In this document: positions 45,588 through 57,077 of the stretch, piece after piece
Layout of the letters: the number at the start of each line of letters is the position of its first letter
Position numbering within the stretch: the first letter of the stretch is position 1
From: Conchocele bisecta
Lineage: Eukaryota; Mollusca; Bivalvia; Lucinida; Thyasiridae
Direction of reading: 5' to 3'
Assembly (NCBI GenBank): GCA_029237695.1
Contig: CM055271.1
Coordinates: 32,918,462 to 32,982,461 of the forward strand
DNA: 64,000 bases
Translations under genes and position numbers: made by a program
The notes under the pieces: model-generated
What the model saw: only the letters and a program-made list of their open reading frames with translations
Databases searched by the model: none
Told to the model about the DNA's origin: nothing

Positions 45588-45998
45588 AGGGGATAGATTG
45601 TTGCCTAGAGGTTAGAGCACTGGGGCCCGTTTCACTAAACTTCGTACGACTAAAAAGTTCGTAAGTGCGAATTTAGGATCGTCGGGAAATTTCAATTGAT
45701 GGATGAACATTTATTGAGCATAGGCTGCTATGCTTAATAAATGTAAATCCAATTGTTTACAAGAAAACAGTGTTAATGTGAAATTTACAGACTGTCATAA
45801 TTTTGCAGTCGTACAAAGTTTAGTGAAACGGCCCCCTGGACTTTAGTATCGGAGGTTGAGAGTTCAATCCCCACACTAGGCATGAAAAATACTCTCCTAG
45901 TTTGCATTGTATTTCCATCCCACTAGTCTTTCAGATGAGACTTGAAACCGAGGTCCCGTCTCTATATGACCTTAGCTGTTGCTGGGACGTTAAACCCA
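45588..45998 (+). mobile_element. tRNA-derived SINE interrupted by family G
   Basis: An A-box-like ttgcctagaggttagagcac is separated by a family G element (45622-45836) from a B-box-like gagagttcaatcccc. The SINE tail gaccttagctgttgctggga + cgttaaac follows. It lies in DOLPP1 intron 2. Confidence 0.72.
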
Positions 45999-46212
45999 TT
46001 CACTTTTCTTTCAAACTGACAAGTAAAAATGCTGTAATAAAGTTGAACATTCACTTTTATTACAATCTTGCGACTTATTTGTACGGTTTTCGTTGTGAGA
46101 GAAATCCAGTAATCAACTATTTACAAATAATTCACAGTGAAGAAAACACCCGTAATTGCGCACCAAATATAATTACTTTTATTTTTTATTACAGTCAAAA
46201 TAAAGTTATTTG

Positions 46213-47092
46213 AACTCTTTGCGTGCTAGCGGCGAAAATATCCGCCAAACAAATTAAAAGTGTATGTTTTATTTCTCTCTGTAAATATGTCTTGAAATTT
46301 CATTAGAATCGAGTCCTCAGGACTCAATTCTAATGAAATTCCAAGACATATTCATGATATTTACGGGGAGAAATACAAGAAAATATGATGAATTTTTGTC
46401 CGCTAGTTTTGAACTATTTATAGCCCACAAGTTTCCCAGCATGCAAAGAGTTAAAAACTTGGGAGCATCTCTATGACGCCACGTTTGACGTCAGACAGCG
46501 TGACATCAGAATGCGGGAAACACGTTGTATAACTATTCATCCGCACAGCACAATTCATTGATTATAATCACAAAAAAGACTAAATGTGAATAAATATCCG
46601 CCGTGGAAGTGTAATAAATAGGATATTCCATCGTACATGTTTGAATAGCGGAAATAATACACTCGTGTCCGTTGGCGTCGGCGCAATCAAATCGTTCGCT
46701 ACACTCACTCGTGCTTGCGCAGAAGCCGATGCACACTCGTGTATTATTTCCAGCTAATTCAAAATGTATGATGGAATATCCGCTATGTAATCCTCTGTAG
46801 ACACTAAACGTTTCTGTAGCCTATTTCACCAACATTGCAAAGTATACTTTAGTAGCAAAGTATACTTTGAGGGAGAAATTTTCAATTTTTGGATAAATTT
46901 ATTAATTTTTATTATACTGAATTTATTACATTATCACAGCCAATTTGGCTGTGATAATGTAATAAATTCAGTATAATAATTCTGCATACTTTTAATCATC
47001 AAATATATGCATTTGGGAAAAATAAATGATTACTCCCTCAAAGTATGCTTTGCTACTAAAGTATACTTTGCAATGTTGATGAAATAGGCTAC
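46213..47092. mobile_element. Family M and family A MITEs
   Basis: 46213-46454 is family M with the hairpin tttcattagaatcgagtcct. 46460-46800 has attccatcgtacatgtttga and its inverse, a foldback of about 240 bp. 46816-47092 is a full family A MITE. Confidence 0.8.
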
Positions 47093-47187
47093 TGGAGCGC
47101 TGCTACAACATCTTTGGTGAGAATTTCAAATGTGCATTTGAGAATTATATTTAATTTACTTAAGTGTTTTCTTGTGTTACTACTGCA

Positions 47188-47535
47188 CAGAGCTCCAGAT
47201 AAGTTTTGTATCTAAAGAGTATTATACCCGTCTATTTCACAAATGTATTATTTATTTTCTTCCTTATTAAATAGGGAACAAATGATAAAAAATAAAACAA
47301 ATTTAAAAATTCACTTATTTGAGCTGAAAAAAGCAAACACTGTTTGCCTTTTACAGCTCAACTAAGTAAATATTCAACTTTATTGCAGTATTTTCACTAC
47401 TCCATTTGAAAATCAATGCGTATTTTCACATTGCTGTGCATATTTTGTACCCCCACTGTTGCTATGCTAATCAATGCATATTCAGCTAAAATAAGTGCGT
47501 AAAATACGCCAATACGCACCTTATCTGGAGCGCTG
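47188..47535. mobile_element. MITE family D before DOLPP1 exon 3
   Basis: The ends are cagagctccagataagtttt / ccttatctggagcgctg. It ends 62 bp before the acceptor. Confidence 0.85.
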
Positions 47536-47597
47536 TATATTTAATTTACTTTAAAACTGCTTCATTGTGTTACTACTGTTACTGTTAATTGTTTCAG

Positions 47598-47682
47598 GTG
47601 TCGTATTTCCTTGGCTTACTGCTGAATGAAGTGTTCAACTGGATCCTGAAACACACAATCCGTGAGAGGCGGCCCCAGAGAG
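47598..47682 (+). CDS. DOLPP1: DOLPP1 exon 3 (KxxxxxxRP motif)
   Basis: This exon has acceptor tgtttcag and encodes VSYFLGLLLNEVFNWILKHT + IRERRPQR, including PAP2 motif 1. The end is placed at AGAG|gcgagt, a GC donor. This is the site that keeps frame with exon 4, giving ...RPQREFEVLFTEYG. The nearby GT at 47687 would lead into a stop after joining. Confidence 0.87.
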
Positions 47683-47720
47683 GCGAGTATCCATGGATAC
47701 AGTGATAACCATACATATTC

Positions 47721-48119
47721 CACTGCTCCAGATAAGCTGCGTATTTGCGTAAATACCCGATTAAAATTGCCAAAAACCCAATTGAAATCAGAAGTAGCGA
47801 GTATCAAACAGCAATAGCAAATTTGTGGTACCTTATCATGCTACAGAAAACAATAACCAGACCACAAATATAGCATAGTTTTCTTATTTTCCATGACACG
47901 CATCTTGGTATTTCATTAGAATTGTCTCCAAGGAGACAATTCTAATGAAATGCCAAGACATGTTTTCATTTCGAAGCATACTATTCAATAATTGCTGTCT
48001 GTTGATCCGTAAGCATTAGTGTGATTTTATTTTACCTAATTAAAATATTGAAATACCCAATTGTTTCAAATATGATGGAGTGCAAATACTCAATTACTAA
48101 TTCCTTATCTGGAGCACTG
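47721..48119. mobile_element. MITE family C after DOLPP1 exon 3
   Basis: Full length, with the hairpin tttcattagaattgtctcca and its complement. It begins 39 bp after the exon. Confidence 0.88.
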
Positions 48120-48299
48120 CATATTCAGACACAATTTATTACGGGAAACACATGTAGTCCACAGGTGGAAGACTCGGACATGTGACACAAAAGAAATGCC
48201 CATTAAAACAAGTCTGTTACCCCACCCTCTTGGTGTCATACATTACTATGTTCTATATTACTGTATTCCTAACTATTGGCAGTATTGCTGAGAGGTGAC

Positions 48300-48890
48300 C
48301 GTTGTAGGATACATTGTACAGTCGAACCTCCCCAAACGGCCACCTCTCTACAACAGCCGCTATTTTATTGTCTCGTCCGCGAAAGTGGAAAGCGAGACTA
48401 AGGTTTTGCTTTTCCGGAGTCGGCGGCAGCGGCGTTGTCATCATTCAATGTTAAGTTTTCGTGTTACGGTCAATACTTCAACACCTTATCAGCTACAGTC
48501 ATCAAACTTTATACATACCTTTACTATGATATGTACATGAATATAGGACTATTCTCGGGGTGAAGGCCCCATGGTCAAGGTCGAGGCGGAACAAGGCGAG
48601 ACATTTGATTCCGCGGAAATCTTGTATCCCAAATGGATGATTTCCTCTGTATGTAACCTGAGCTGAGCACGAAAATTGTCGTCTGCCTTTGCTGTCGTTC
48701 TCGATAAAAACATGTTTTGACAGCATTTTAGAATCATTTCCATTGGAAATGATTCTAAAATGTTGCCAAAGCATGTTTTTGATTAGAATTATCGAAGACA
48801 TTTAATTCAGCATTAACCTCTCTACAACAGCCAGTTTTGCGTCTTCCCATGGGTGGCTTGTTGTAGAGAGGTTGCACTGTATATCTGGTT
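48300..48890. mobile_element. gtagagaggt-ended MITE with nested family F
   Basis: The termini are acagtcgaacctccccaaac and gttgtagagaggttgcactg. The interior has gtctcgtccgcgaaagtgga and a family F hairpin (ttagaatcatttccattgga) at 48660-48800. Confidence 0.65.
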
Positions 48891-49142
48891 TCTCATAACA
48901 AACAGGGTCCCAACGTTTATGATTAGTGTGGCTGTTCTGGCTTATCACAATGAACTTGTATTTAGACACAATTTGTATTTGTAAACAAATCGTTTCTGAA
49001 TATTTGGGATTATTACGGTAGACTTGTCCACGATTTGTGGATCGAAATATAAAGTTTGACCATGTCCAGCTGTGGGTAAACGTTTGCCGTGGCACTAGGG
49101 AACTGTTTGAACCCCAAGGCTGGGAATGGTCGAACGTTAATG

Positions 49143-49308
49143 CAGGGATTCCACTGGCGATCGCCACTTTCGCAATTGGTGATAAAAATAAACAATTTTC
49201 GAAAAAAAATAAAACATTTTTTTTTTTTTCGAAAATTGTAATTTTTTATCCCCAATTGTTTAATTTTTTTTTGAAGTGGTGATTTTTTTATTTTCCCCAG
49301 CGGAATTA
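49143..49308. mobile_element. MITE family O, copy 2
   Basis: The ends are cagggattccactggcgatc and ccccagcggaat. The interior is A/T homopolymer around aaaattg. Confidence 0.8.
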
Positions 49309-49309
49309 C

Positions 49310-50070
49310 TGTTAATGTGACATTTCCGTCGGAGATATTGTATAATTTGATCATATATACAGTACTTTCGGTACTCTGATAACCCACTCCGTTCTCAAAC
49401 AAATGATTTACACATACGTATTACGGGGCTGCAGTACACGTCGATCCTCCTCATCAATTTCAAAATTTCAGTGCGACCATTGTGAACTGGTCTGGTGACG
49501 TAATGGCGCATTCTAGTAACGTCATGAGACACGTGCATTACGTAGGTGCTGGCTTGGCCCAGCAATGAGTATTGTCATGGTCAAACAGCATGTGCTGTAC
49601 GTTTGAACATGGCTGTGAGCGGTGTCGAACAACGGCAGTCATGTAACAATATAATTTCCATGTGCCTGTTCCACCCGTAACATGTAAAGCTGTTGCTCTG
49701 CACTATAAGTAGAGGCTTCACCCTTATGGTGTGTATACATATATTTCAGTTTTTGATTCAACGGTGAACAAGTTAAAATGAACATTGCAAAGTTTAAGTC
49801 CAAAAGTGGTGGTTCAACCACTGTGTGTCATCGACTATCTCCAATTTTAGACTTGGAATTCTGCAACTTCGCATTATAACTCGTAAAATGTTTCAATTGT
49901 AATGTTCGCATATATAAAAAATTGTGGGTATATTACTTCCTTATGATGTCATTTACTGAAAATATTTTGATTGAGATGCCATCACACACCTTAGGTTCAA
50001 AATCATATGGTTTGTGTCAATTGTTCTCTTCTTTCCCGTTCAGAATGTTTCCTCCTACATTAAAATCACC
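49310..50070. other. DOLPP1 intron 3, no gene signal
   Basis: Mostly unassigned. ggctgtgagcggtgtcgaac near 49610 repeats a motif at 3660 (gctgtgagcggtgtcaaaca). Confidence 0.45.
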
Positions 50071-51404
50071 CTTTCACCCCTAAGTAACTGACATGGACTA
50101 CTTCATGTTATGTTTGAGGCTGTTCCTTTACGCAGAAAAGGCGATCATTTTGTAAAAAAAATAAAATATCCCCAAATGGTGTAGATCTTGATGAGACGGC
50201 TCGTTATGAGCCAGATCATCATGATCTACACTGTTTGCAAATATTAGGAATGAAGTGTCTGTCCACTGTCTGGTGTTGAAAGGGTTATAATTCCAGCACA
50301 AAAATATTTACACAATTCCCTAACATTTGATCGGTCCGTAGCAAGTCTGTGTCCAAGATTTATATACCAGTAAACTCCCATGCCGAACTACTTTCCGTAA
50401 CCGTGAGGTGCAGTTAAAATAATTCTTAAGAAAACGGAAAATAAACACATTTTCTTGATGAATTTATTTAAAATGCTGGAATTATAAGGAATGAATGGCC
50501 TTTTTGTGGGGATATAAACTTGGAAAAGTCGCGGGAATACTGGACGAGGCCTTCTGGCCTTCGTCCAGTATTCCCGCGACTTTTCCAAGTTTATACCCCG
50601 ATACATTCCACAAAAAGGCCATTCATTCCTATAATGGATCACCCTTTAATATGCTCCCATCTGTGCCAACGAAAGCATTTGTACATGTAATAAGTGTCCT
50701 CTCACTAGTTTGTAATCATAAAATATGCAACCAGAGCTCCAGATAAGTTTAGTATCTAAAGAGTATTATACCCCCATATTTCAAATTCAATGCGTGCATG
50801 TGTATTTTACTTTTACAAATGTATTTCTGATTGTATTCCTTATTATATAGGGAACAAATGATAAAATATTTAAAATTTATTTATTTGAGTTGCAAAAAAA
50901 CAAACACAGTTTGCTTTTTGCAGCTCAACTATGTAACTTTTCAACTTTATTACAGTATTTTCTCTGCTCAATTTGAAAATCAATGCGTTCTTTCACATTG
51001 ATGTGAGTATGTTTTACTCCCACTTATGATAATCAATGCGTATTCTGCTAAAATAAGTGCGTAAAATATTCCCAATACACACCTTATCTGGAGCATATTT
51101 CATCAACATTGCAAAGTATACTTTAGTAGCAAAGTATACTTTGAGGGAGAAATTTTCAATTTTATGATAAATTTATTAATTTTTATTATACTGAATTTAT
51201 TACATTATCACAGCCAATTTGGCTGTGATAATGTAATAAATTCAGTATAATAATTCTGCATACTTTTAATCATGACATATATGCATTTGTTAGTTCTATA
51301 TGAAATAATGCATGTCAGGAAAAATAAATGATTACTCCCTCAAAGTATGCTTTGCTAGTAAAGTATACTTTGCAATGTTGATGAAATAGGCTACTGGAGC
51401 TCTG
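50070..51404. mobile_element. Families E, N, D and A in series
   Basis: 50070-50286 family E, 50286-50635 family N with its long hairpin, 50732-51094 family D. A family A MITE (51095-51394) is inserted in the D terminus, leaving tggagctctg after it. The block ends 30 bp before DOLPP1 exon 4. Confidence 0.82.
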
Positions 51405-51434
51405 TATAACAATTGCACATTTTTTTCTTTTCAG

Positions 51435-51531
51435 AGTTTGAAGTTCTATTCACAGAATATGGCATGCCATCCAGTCATTCTCAGTTCATGTTTTTCCTCT
51501 TCTCCTATATGCTTTTATTTCTATTTATACG
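51435..51531 (+). CDS. DOLPP1: DOLPP1 exon 4 (PSSH motif)
   Basis: This exon has acceptor cttttcag and donor gtaagt. It encodes (E)FEVLFTEYGMPSSHSQFM + FFLFSYMLLFLFI, PAP2 motif 2 followed by a helix. A MITE inserted in another element ends about 30 bp before the acceptor. Confidence 0.95.
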
Positions 51532-51559
51532 GTAAGTGTCTCTTTGTGTGCTATAATTT

Positions 51560-52500
51560 TACCCACTTTTTTATGCCACCGGGTTTCGAACAAACGGGTG
51601 GCATATAGTGTTTGGACCGTCGGTCCGTCCCATCCGTCCGTCACACTTTTCGGTTAACCAATTTGTCACAGTTTCTCAAATATGCTGCAGGTGGCATCCG
51701 CGTTCGACAAACGCATTTGTTGTTGTTGTTTTTAAATGGGAATATATTTTTTGGTTTTTGTCACGGTTGTCTGTCCATCCATATGTCTGTACATCTCGGT
51801 TTCAGGGATTCCGCTGGGGAAAATAAAAAGATCGCTACTTCAAAAAAAATAAAAATTATCGCCATTTGCGAAAGTGGCGAAAGTGGCGATCGCCAGCGGA
51901 ATCCCTGGGTTTTTGTACGAAATAAACCATTTAGAATGTAATACCTGGAGACTTGATGTGACTTGGTGTGTAGCTTATGGTGTGCTGACGTACAATGGGA
52001 ATTTCAATTTATTATTTCACTCGTGGATTATTTCCGCCTTTTGGACGTAGAATTTTGTCTTTTAAGAAGTAAAACATTTAAATCATTTAAACCGTAATAG
52101 CTGGAGAGTTGATATTTGGTATGTAGTTTGTAGATGTACAAATCGACTTTCAATTTTTGTTTCGGCTCATGGATAATCTACCCGTTTTGGACTTTGAAAT
52201 GTGGAAAAGTGTATATATTTCGTTCGCGCGACATCGCCGTTTCTCATGTCCACATTTGCACTGCAACCTCTCTTAACAATTGTATCTGTTGAATTGTGTT
52301 TTATAATAATTTTGTACGGACATTAGCTTAACAGTCCTGTCCCATGCTCTTGTACTATATGGTTGGAAATTATAATAATTTTTTTTCTGAAAAATCATCT
52401 GATGTTGTCACCCCATTATCCGCAGTTTATGCTAGATACACAAGATATTGCATTTGTAAATTGTGCATTGTTTATTCTATCTGTTCTTCTATGCATGTAA
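51560..52500. repeat. ccgtccgtcac-type repeat and family O copy
   Basis: 51570-51670 resembles other cgtccgtc repeat heads (gccaccgggtttcgaacaaa). 51803-51908 is the shortest family O palindrome. From 51910 to 52500 no feature is recognised. Confidence 0.55.
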
Positions 52501-52504
52501 ACAG

Positions 52505-53010
52505 AGGCCCGTTTCACTAAACTTCTTACGACTAAAATGTTCGTAAGTTCAAATTTAAGATCGTCTGTAACTTTCAATTTATGGATTTACATTTATTGAG
52601 CATAGGCTGCATATGCAGCCTATGCTCAATAAATGTAAATCCAATAATTGTTTTCAAGAAAACATTATCAATGCGAAATTTACAGACTATCATAATTTTG
52701 CACTTACGAACATTTTAGTCGTAAGAAGTTTAGTGAAACGGGCCCCTGAATTCCAGCTACTGTTTGTTGACTGGTGGTTGGTTGGTTGGGAGCATGCAAA
52801 GGGTAATTTAACGATCGGGATTCATCATTACCGGAATCCTGACCAGAGACCTGGCTTGGCCCTCAAATATGTCTTTGGCTTTCTTGTATTTGAGAGTTGA
52901 ATCTTGTTATATGCTTTATAAGAGTAATCATACCGGTATTACCTTCAGGGGAAGGGGCCAAGTGACTTTGGTGTGGTATGGTCCTGGCACCATGTCATGG
53001 ATGTCGTTGA
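52505..53010. repeat. Family G element and repeat B piece
   Basis: 52505-52746 is a family G palindrome. 52770-53005 is repeat B (ttgggagcatgcaaagggta ... aagtgactttggtgtggtat). It lies in DOLPP1 intron 4. Confidence 0.8.
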
Positions 53011-53745
53011 GATGGTTCAAACGAGTGGTAACAACATATACTTTTGAGATGAAATGAAAAAAATGGGGATTTTTTTCTCATCAAAATTTCAAACTACTGT
53101 AATTGTATCTCGTCTTTAATGGGTTAAGATGCCGGCCTAATATTGTTCATTTAGACTAATATTTTGTTCACCTGCTTAAAGCCCCTATACGGCTCAAGTT
53201 GACGAATTTGGCCTCCTATTGGGTTTTCCCACACATACATCCAACAGATTTCTATTTACACACACTTTGAAACTGTTTGCATTCATTTTGGTACAAAAAT
53301 GAGTTTGTAGTCGATGAAAATATCAATATTTGTTGATAAACAAACAGCAGGTGCGTGTTTCAAAGCCCGATCAATTTTCCGATAGACGCTCTGGTCAACT
53401 CCTCAACTCCCCGATTTGCGGCCGATGAATTCCGATAGCCGGAGTTTATCGACTCGCTTCCGAGCCGAAGCCGTTGGGTTACGGAAATGAAATTGTCAAT
53501 ATTTACATTTTTCATCGAGTGGTACACAAAACAAGTTTTTGTTGTCTTCGCATTGCGATTAAGATGTAAATCTCAAGACTTGAGATGTATCTATTAGGCA
53601 GTATATGTTAGTTTTGTGTACTAAATCAGTTGCCAAACATGTTTTGTGTTTGAAAAAATCGGAAAATTGTAATACTGAGCCGTTCAGGGCCTTTAAGGAA
53701 AGAGACCTTATGAAATATCTGACCAGCATAGACCCGGATCCATGC
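53010..53745. other. DOLPP1 intron 4, no feature recognised
   Basis: About 53330-53480 is GC-richer (ttcaaagcccgatcaatttt) without an assignable frame. Confidence 0.45.
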
Positions 53746-53749
53746 AGTC

Positions 53750-54105
53750 TGACCATTTATTGGTGGGTGGTTGGTCGGGTGAACGTGACGGCGTAAATTA
53801 ACGGTAGGGGTTCCTCCTTATAGGAATTACTAATAGGTTACTGATCCAACTGCTTTTGGGAGGGGCCAAGTGATTCTGGTGTGGTGAGGACCTGGCATCA
53901 GATAAGGATTATTCTGATTTCAGGGCTGAATGTATAGTTTTGTTATTGTAAATATTCAGTTCTGATTTTGGGATTTTCTCCCCATTTGTACATGTACTTG
54001 AACATGTACATGTACCTGTACAGGTAATATACTAAACCCATTGACCCGGCCTTAAATGGCCTAAGCTGTTGATAGTCCATTAAACCCAACAAACAAACAA
54101 ACTGA
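53750..54105 (+). repeat. SINE-like repeat B
   Basis: It runs from ggtgggtggttggtcgggtg to gccttaaatggcctaagctg and then gttgatagtccattaaac, with a (caaa)n end. tgtacatgtacttgaacatg inside also occurs at 62100. Confidence 0.78.
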
Positions 54106-54136
54106 CCATTTATTCAGCTGAATCGTGTATTTGCAG

Positions 54137-54229
54137 GATTTACCACAATTATAACTGGATAGACGATATATGGAAATACGTTATCGGCGCCGGAACATTC
54201 GTCTGTGCTCTTTTAGTATCATATAGCAG
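54137..54229 (+). CDS. DOLPP1: DOLPP1 exon 5
   Basis: This exon has acceptor tttgcag and donor gtacgt. It encodes (R)IYHNYNWIDDIWKYVIGA + GTFVCALLVSYS(R), a helix leading into PAP2 motif 3, whose Ser-Arg is split over this intron. Confidence 0.95.
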
Positions 54230-54469
54230 GTACGTTCATGTTAAAATTGCGTATTGCAAGCAACCCAACGTTTGCCAGCTACGTGTAGCTGGTGGCAGTT
54301 GGGTTGCATCATTTGTTTTATACATACCATAACCTGTTCACTGTAAATATGTTTTTGTGTTTGAGAGGGCCCTAGGGAAGATTGGTGCACGCCAACTTGG
54401 TTACCCTCTTTAAATAAAGAATTTACTTACTTATTTACTTACTTACGTTGGTATCGTGTCGGTGATCAG

Positions 54470-54990
54470 ATTGTTTGATTATATCCCCAAGTGTTCTCCA
54501 CGTTTGTGGCCGTGACTGGAGAAATTCAGCTAATGGGATTTGTGTCCAGTGTAGCTCCAGATCAAATATCACACGCCTGTAGTCCGATATCGATCGATAC
54601 TGCTTGTTAGGAGCATTGATGGAATGGCGAACAGTGCAGATCCTGATCAGACTGTGCGGATGCACATGCTGATCAGGATCTACACTGGTCGCAAAACCCA
54701 TTTGACGACACCTTCGCTTAAGCACTTATTTATTCCAAGTTGCACACACGTATGTATGTATCATATTTCATGTGGTTGTACATGCTAACTACAAAATATA
54801 ATCAGGGATTCCGCTGGCGATCGCCACTTTCGCAATTGGCAATAAAAATAAACAATGGGCGATAAAAAATTACAATTCATGAAATTGAACAATTTAAAAA
54901 AAAAAATTAATATATTTTTTCGAAAATTGTAATTTTTTATCGCCAATTTTTTGAAGTGGCAATTTTTTTATTTTCCCAGCGGAATCCCTG
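54470..54990. repeat. Family V palindrome and family O element
   Basis: 54500-54700 is family V (gcagatcctgatcagactgt and its inverse). 54804-54990 is family O with cagggattccgctggcgatc ends. Confidence 0.75.
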
Positions 54991-55108
54991 TATAATGTCT
55001 TATTATATTGTATTAGATGCTTCCCATACTGTCTGAAAGTCCCGTAACTGTATTCCATTTAGAACAAAAGTTATCGCAGTATGTAATTTGGAACCAAGTG
55101 CAAAAAAC

Positions 55109-55312
55109 TCATAATATTTGTGAGTTTGAGGACCATTTGTCATCTGGATCCTTCCTGTACAAAGCATTCATGAGACTGATGTAAATAATATGCAAGAAGG
55201 TACTTTGTGGCACTTGGTACCTTATTGCATGCATTACATATTCACAGAGCAGAATAATACAACCTAGTAACAATGAAAATATGCCAATACGTCGCATGGT
55301 CATTTTCTGCAC
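55109..55312 (-). CDS. Possible small membrane protein, unrecognised
   Basis: This 67-codon frame lies antisense in DOLPP1 intron 5. After MQKMTMRR comes a clear hydrophobic helix, IGIFSLLLGCIILLCEYVM, then a polar tail. This looks like a signal anchor with a positive N-terminus. An acceptor-like cgttagtgcag lies just before the first ATG. It could be a small protein, a first exon of a type II membrane protein or a relic. No family is recognised and flanking sequence is not obviously repetitive. Confidence 0.3.
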   Translation of the reverse strand: MQKMTMRRIGIFSLLLGCIILLCEYVMHAIRYQVPQSTFLHIIYISLMNALYRKDPDDKWSSNSQIL

Positions 55313-55659
55313 TAACGGGACGAAATATGGTATTTACAGAAACTATGTGTGATTTACACAACCAATATCGTGATACAACAAGGAAAGCAATACAAATAAC
55401 GGCGATTTGTGATAATACAGTAATGGAGGTAGTCTGATGGTCAGGCTCATATCAATTGTACATATTCTCCGGTTGGATGGTGTATCTGATGTCAGAAATT
55501 GGCACCAAACTCAGAGCTTATGTGGAATTCAGTTTGGAAATTACCTCCCCTGTTGCATTGCCAATATTTCTTTTGAAAAGTAGACATGTTTTGCTAAATG
55601 ACATAAAAATTTACAAAATAATCAGAGCTCATGCGGAATTGAATTGCAATATAGTCTGC

Positions 55660-55860
55660 ACATTGACGTACATATGTATGTATGTCCGTCCGTTAAGTTT
55701 TTGGTTAATTTTTTTTGGTATGCTATCAAAGCCTCAGCGGGTGCAACTTGCGGGCCGCAGCCATCTAGATTTTATGGTATTTACAGAAAACTGTTTGATT
55801 TTCGAAACCAATATCAGTCTTCCGCTCTCTGAATTTTGTGTGATTTTCCTACATGATTGT
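55660..55860. repeat. gtccgtccg-type repeat fragment
   Basis: gtatgtatgtccgtccgtta with aagtttttggttaat and gggccgcagccatctag resemble heads and tails of repeats near 13600 and 39330. Confidence 0.5.
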
Positions 55861-55872
55861 CTCTGGTTTCAG

Positions 55873-56001
55873 GGTATACCTGGGTTACCACTCGTTCAGC
55901 CAGGTGGCGTGGGGTTTCGTCGTCGGCACGATCCTCGGCTGTGTGTGGTTCGCAGTCGTACATATAGTCCTCACGCCCTTCTACCCTTATATAGCCTCAA
56001 G
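55873..56001 (+). CDS. DOLPP1: DOLPP1 exon 6 (SRxxxxxH motif)
   Basis: This exon has acceptor gtttcag and donor gtaacg. It encodes VYLGYHSFSQVAWGFVVGTI + LGCVWFAVVHIVLTPFYPYI + AS, with the catalytic His of motif 3 and the last helices. Confidence 0.95.
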
Positions 56002-56139
56002 GTAACGTCACATTCCCAGTCATTAAATGTTGATACTCGGCTGTGGTTGGTTCACAGTCTATATAGCATCGAGGTTGTACTCAAGCTAAAAATGAAAGAT
56101 TGTTTGCAGTATCTGATTGGCCCACTAGATTTGTGCTGG

Positions 56140-56800
56140 CCTGGAATGTTTTTTATGCCCCACCACAAATTTAGTGTTACCCTTGTCCATCTGTCCGTTC
56201 GTCCGACACATGGTTAAAGTTTTTGTAAGAGCTTATATTTTCAATAGTATTAGGTCTACAGCCACCATACTTGCACACTATCATCAGCCAGTGCTGTGCA
56301 CCATAATCCACTGTGAAGCACATGACATTTGTGTGACCTTGACCTACAATTGCAATATTTTCCTCATTTAAAGTTTTTGTTTGAATTCTTATCTTCAATA
56401 GTATTAGAGAATATGCATTGAAAATACTGTAATAAAGTTGAAAATTTACTTAGTGATTTTTTTAATTTATTTTTTATCCTTTGTTTCCAGTTTAAGAAAA
56501 TCAATAATACATTTGTAAAAGTAAAGTACGCATTGAATTCTGGTAGTATAGGTACTCTTTAGAAACAAAACTTATCTGGAGCTGTGACTAACATTTCTTT
56601 GTGTCCGGTTTAGAGGTTCGACTGTATTTATATGTATCTGTGAGAAATGGGACTTATGGGTTTGCGGCCAGTGTAGATCCAGATCAGCCTGCGCATCCAC
56701 GCAGTCTGATCAGGATCTGCACTGTTCGTCATTCTGTCAATGAAACACCTGGCACGCTTCTAACAAGCAATATAGATCGTTATCAGGCTACAGGAGTGTG
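56140..56800. repeat. Fragments of long repeat, families D, K and V
   Basis: 56150-56400 ccgtccgtccg-type repeat (gtgaccttgacctacaattg), 56400-56586 family D tail, 56590-56632 K terminus, 56640-56740 V palindrome. It lies in DOLPP1 intron 6. Confidence 0.65.
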
Positions 56801-56814
56801 ATATTTGATTAGAA

Positions 56815-56962
56815 CCTACACTAGTCTTTCCGCTGAGACTTGAAACCAAATCATGTGGGTTCAATCCTCGCTAGTATTTCCATCCGACTGGTCTTTCGGA
56901 CGAGACTTGAACCCGAGTTATATACTCCTGTATGACCTTAGCTGTTGCTGGGACATTAAACA
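56815..56962 (+). mobile_element. 5'-truncated SINE upstream of DOLPP1 exon 7
   Basis: It has the B-box-like gtgggttcaatcctc, the internal ggacgagacttgaacccgag and the tail gaccttagctgttgctggga + cattaaac. It ends about 25 bp before exon 7. Confidence 0.7.
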
Positions 56963-56987
56963 TGTACACGTTTTTTTCACCTTCCAG

Positions 56988-57077
56988 CCCTCTAGGAGAA
57001 TTGATAATGGTGCGGGACTCTACGTTAATTCCACACGTCCTCTGGTTTGAATACACATCCTCACGATCAGAAGCAAG
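56988..57077 (+). CDS. DOLPP1: DOLPP1 exon 7
   Basis: This exon has acceptor ccttccag and donor gtatgt. It encodes (S)[17 protein letters not shown] + [12 protein letters not shown]. The [15 protein letters not shown] block is characteristic of DOLPP1. A tRNA-derived SINE ends about 25 bp upstream. Confidence 0.95.

Noticed and set aside
47683..47702. GT donors at 47687 and 47702 for DOLPP1 exon 3
   Set aside because: Both give phase 2, which creates a stop when joined to exon 4 at its only good acceptor.
55456..56217. 253-codon plus-strand frame
   Set aside because: It overlaps DOLPP1 exon 6 in a different frame and reads through both of its splice sites. The real coding frame there is VYLGYHSFSQ.
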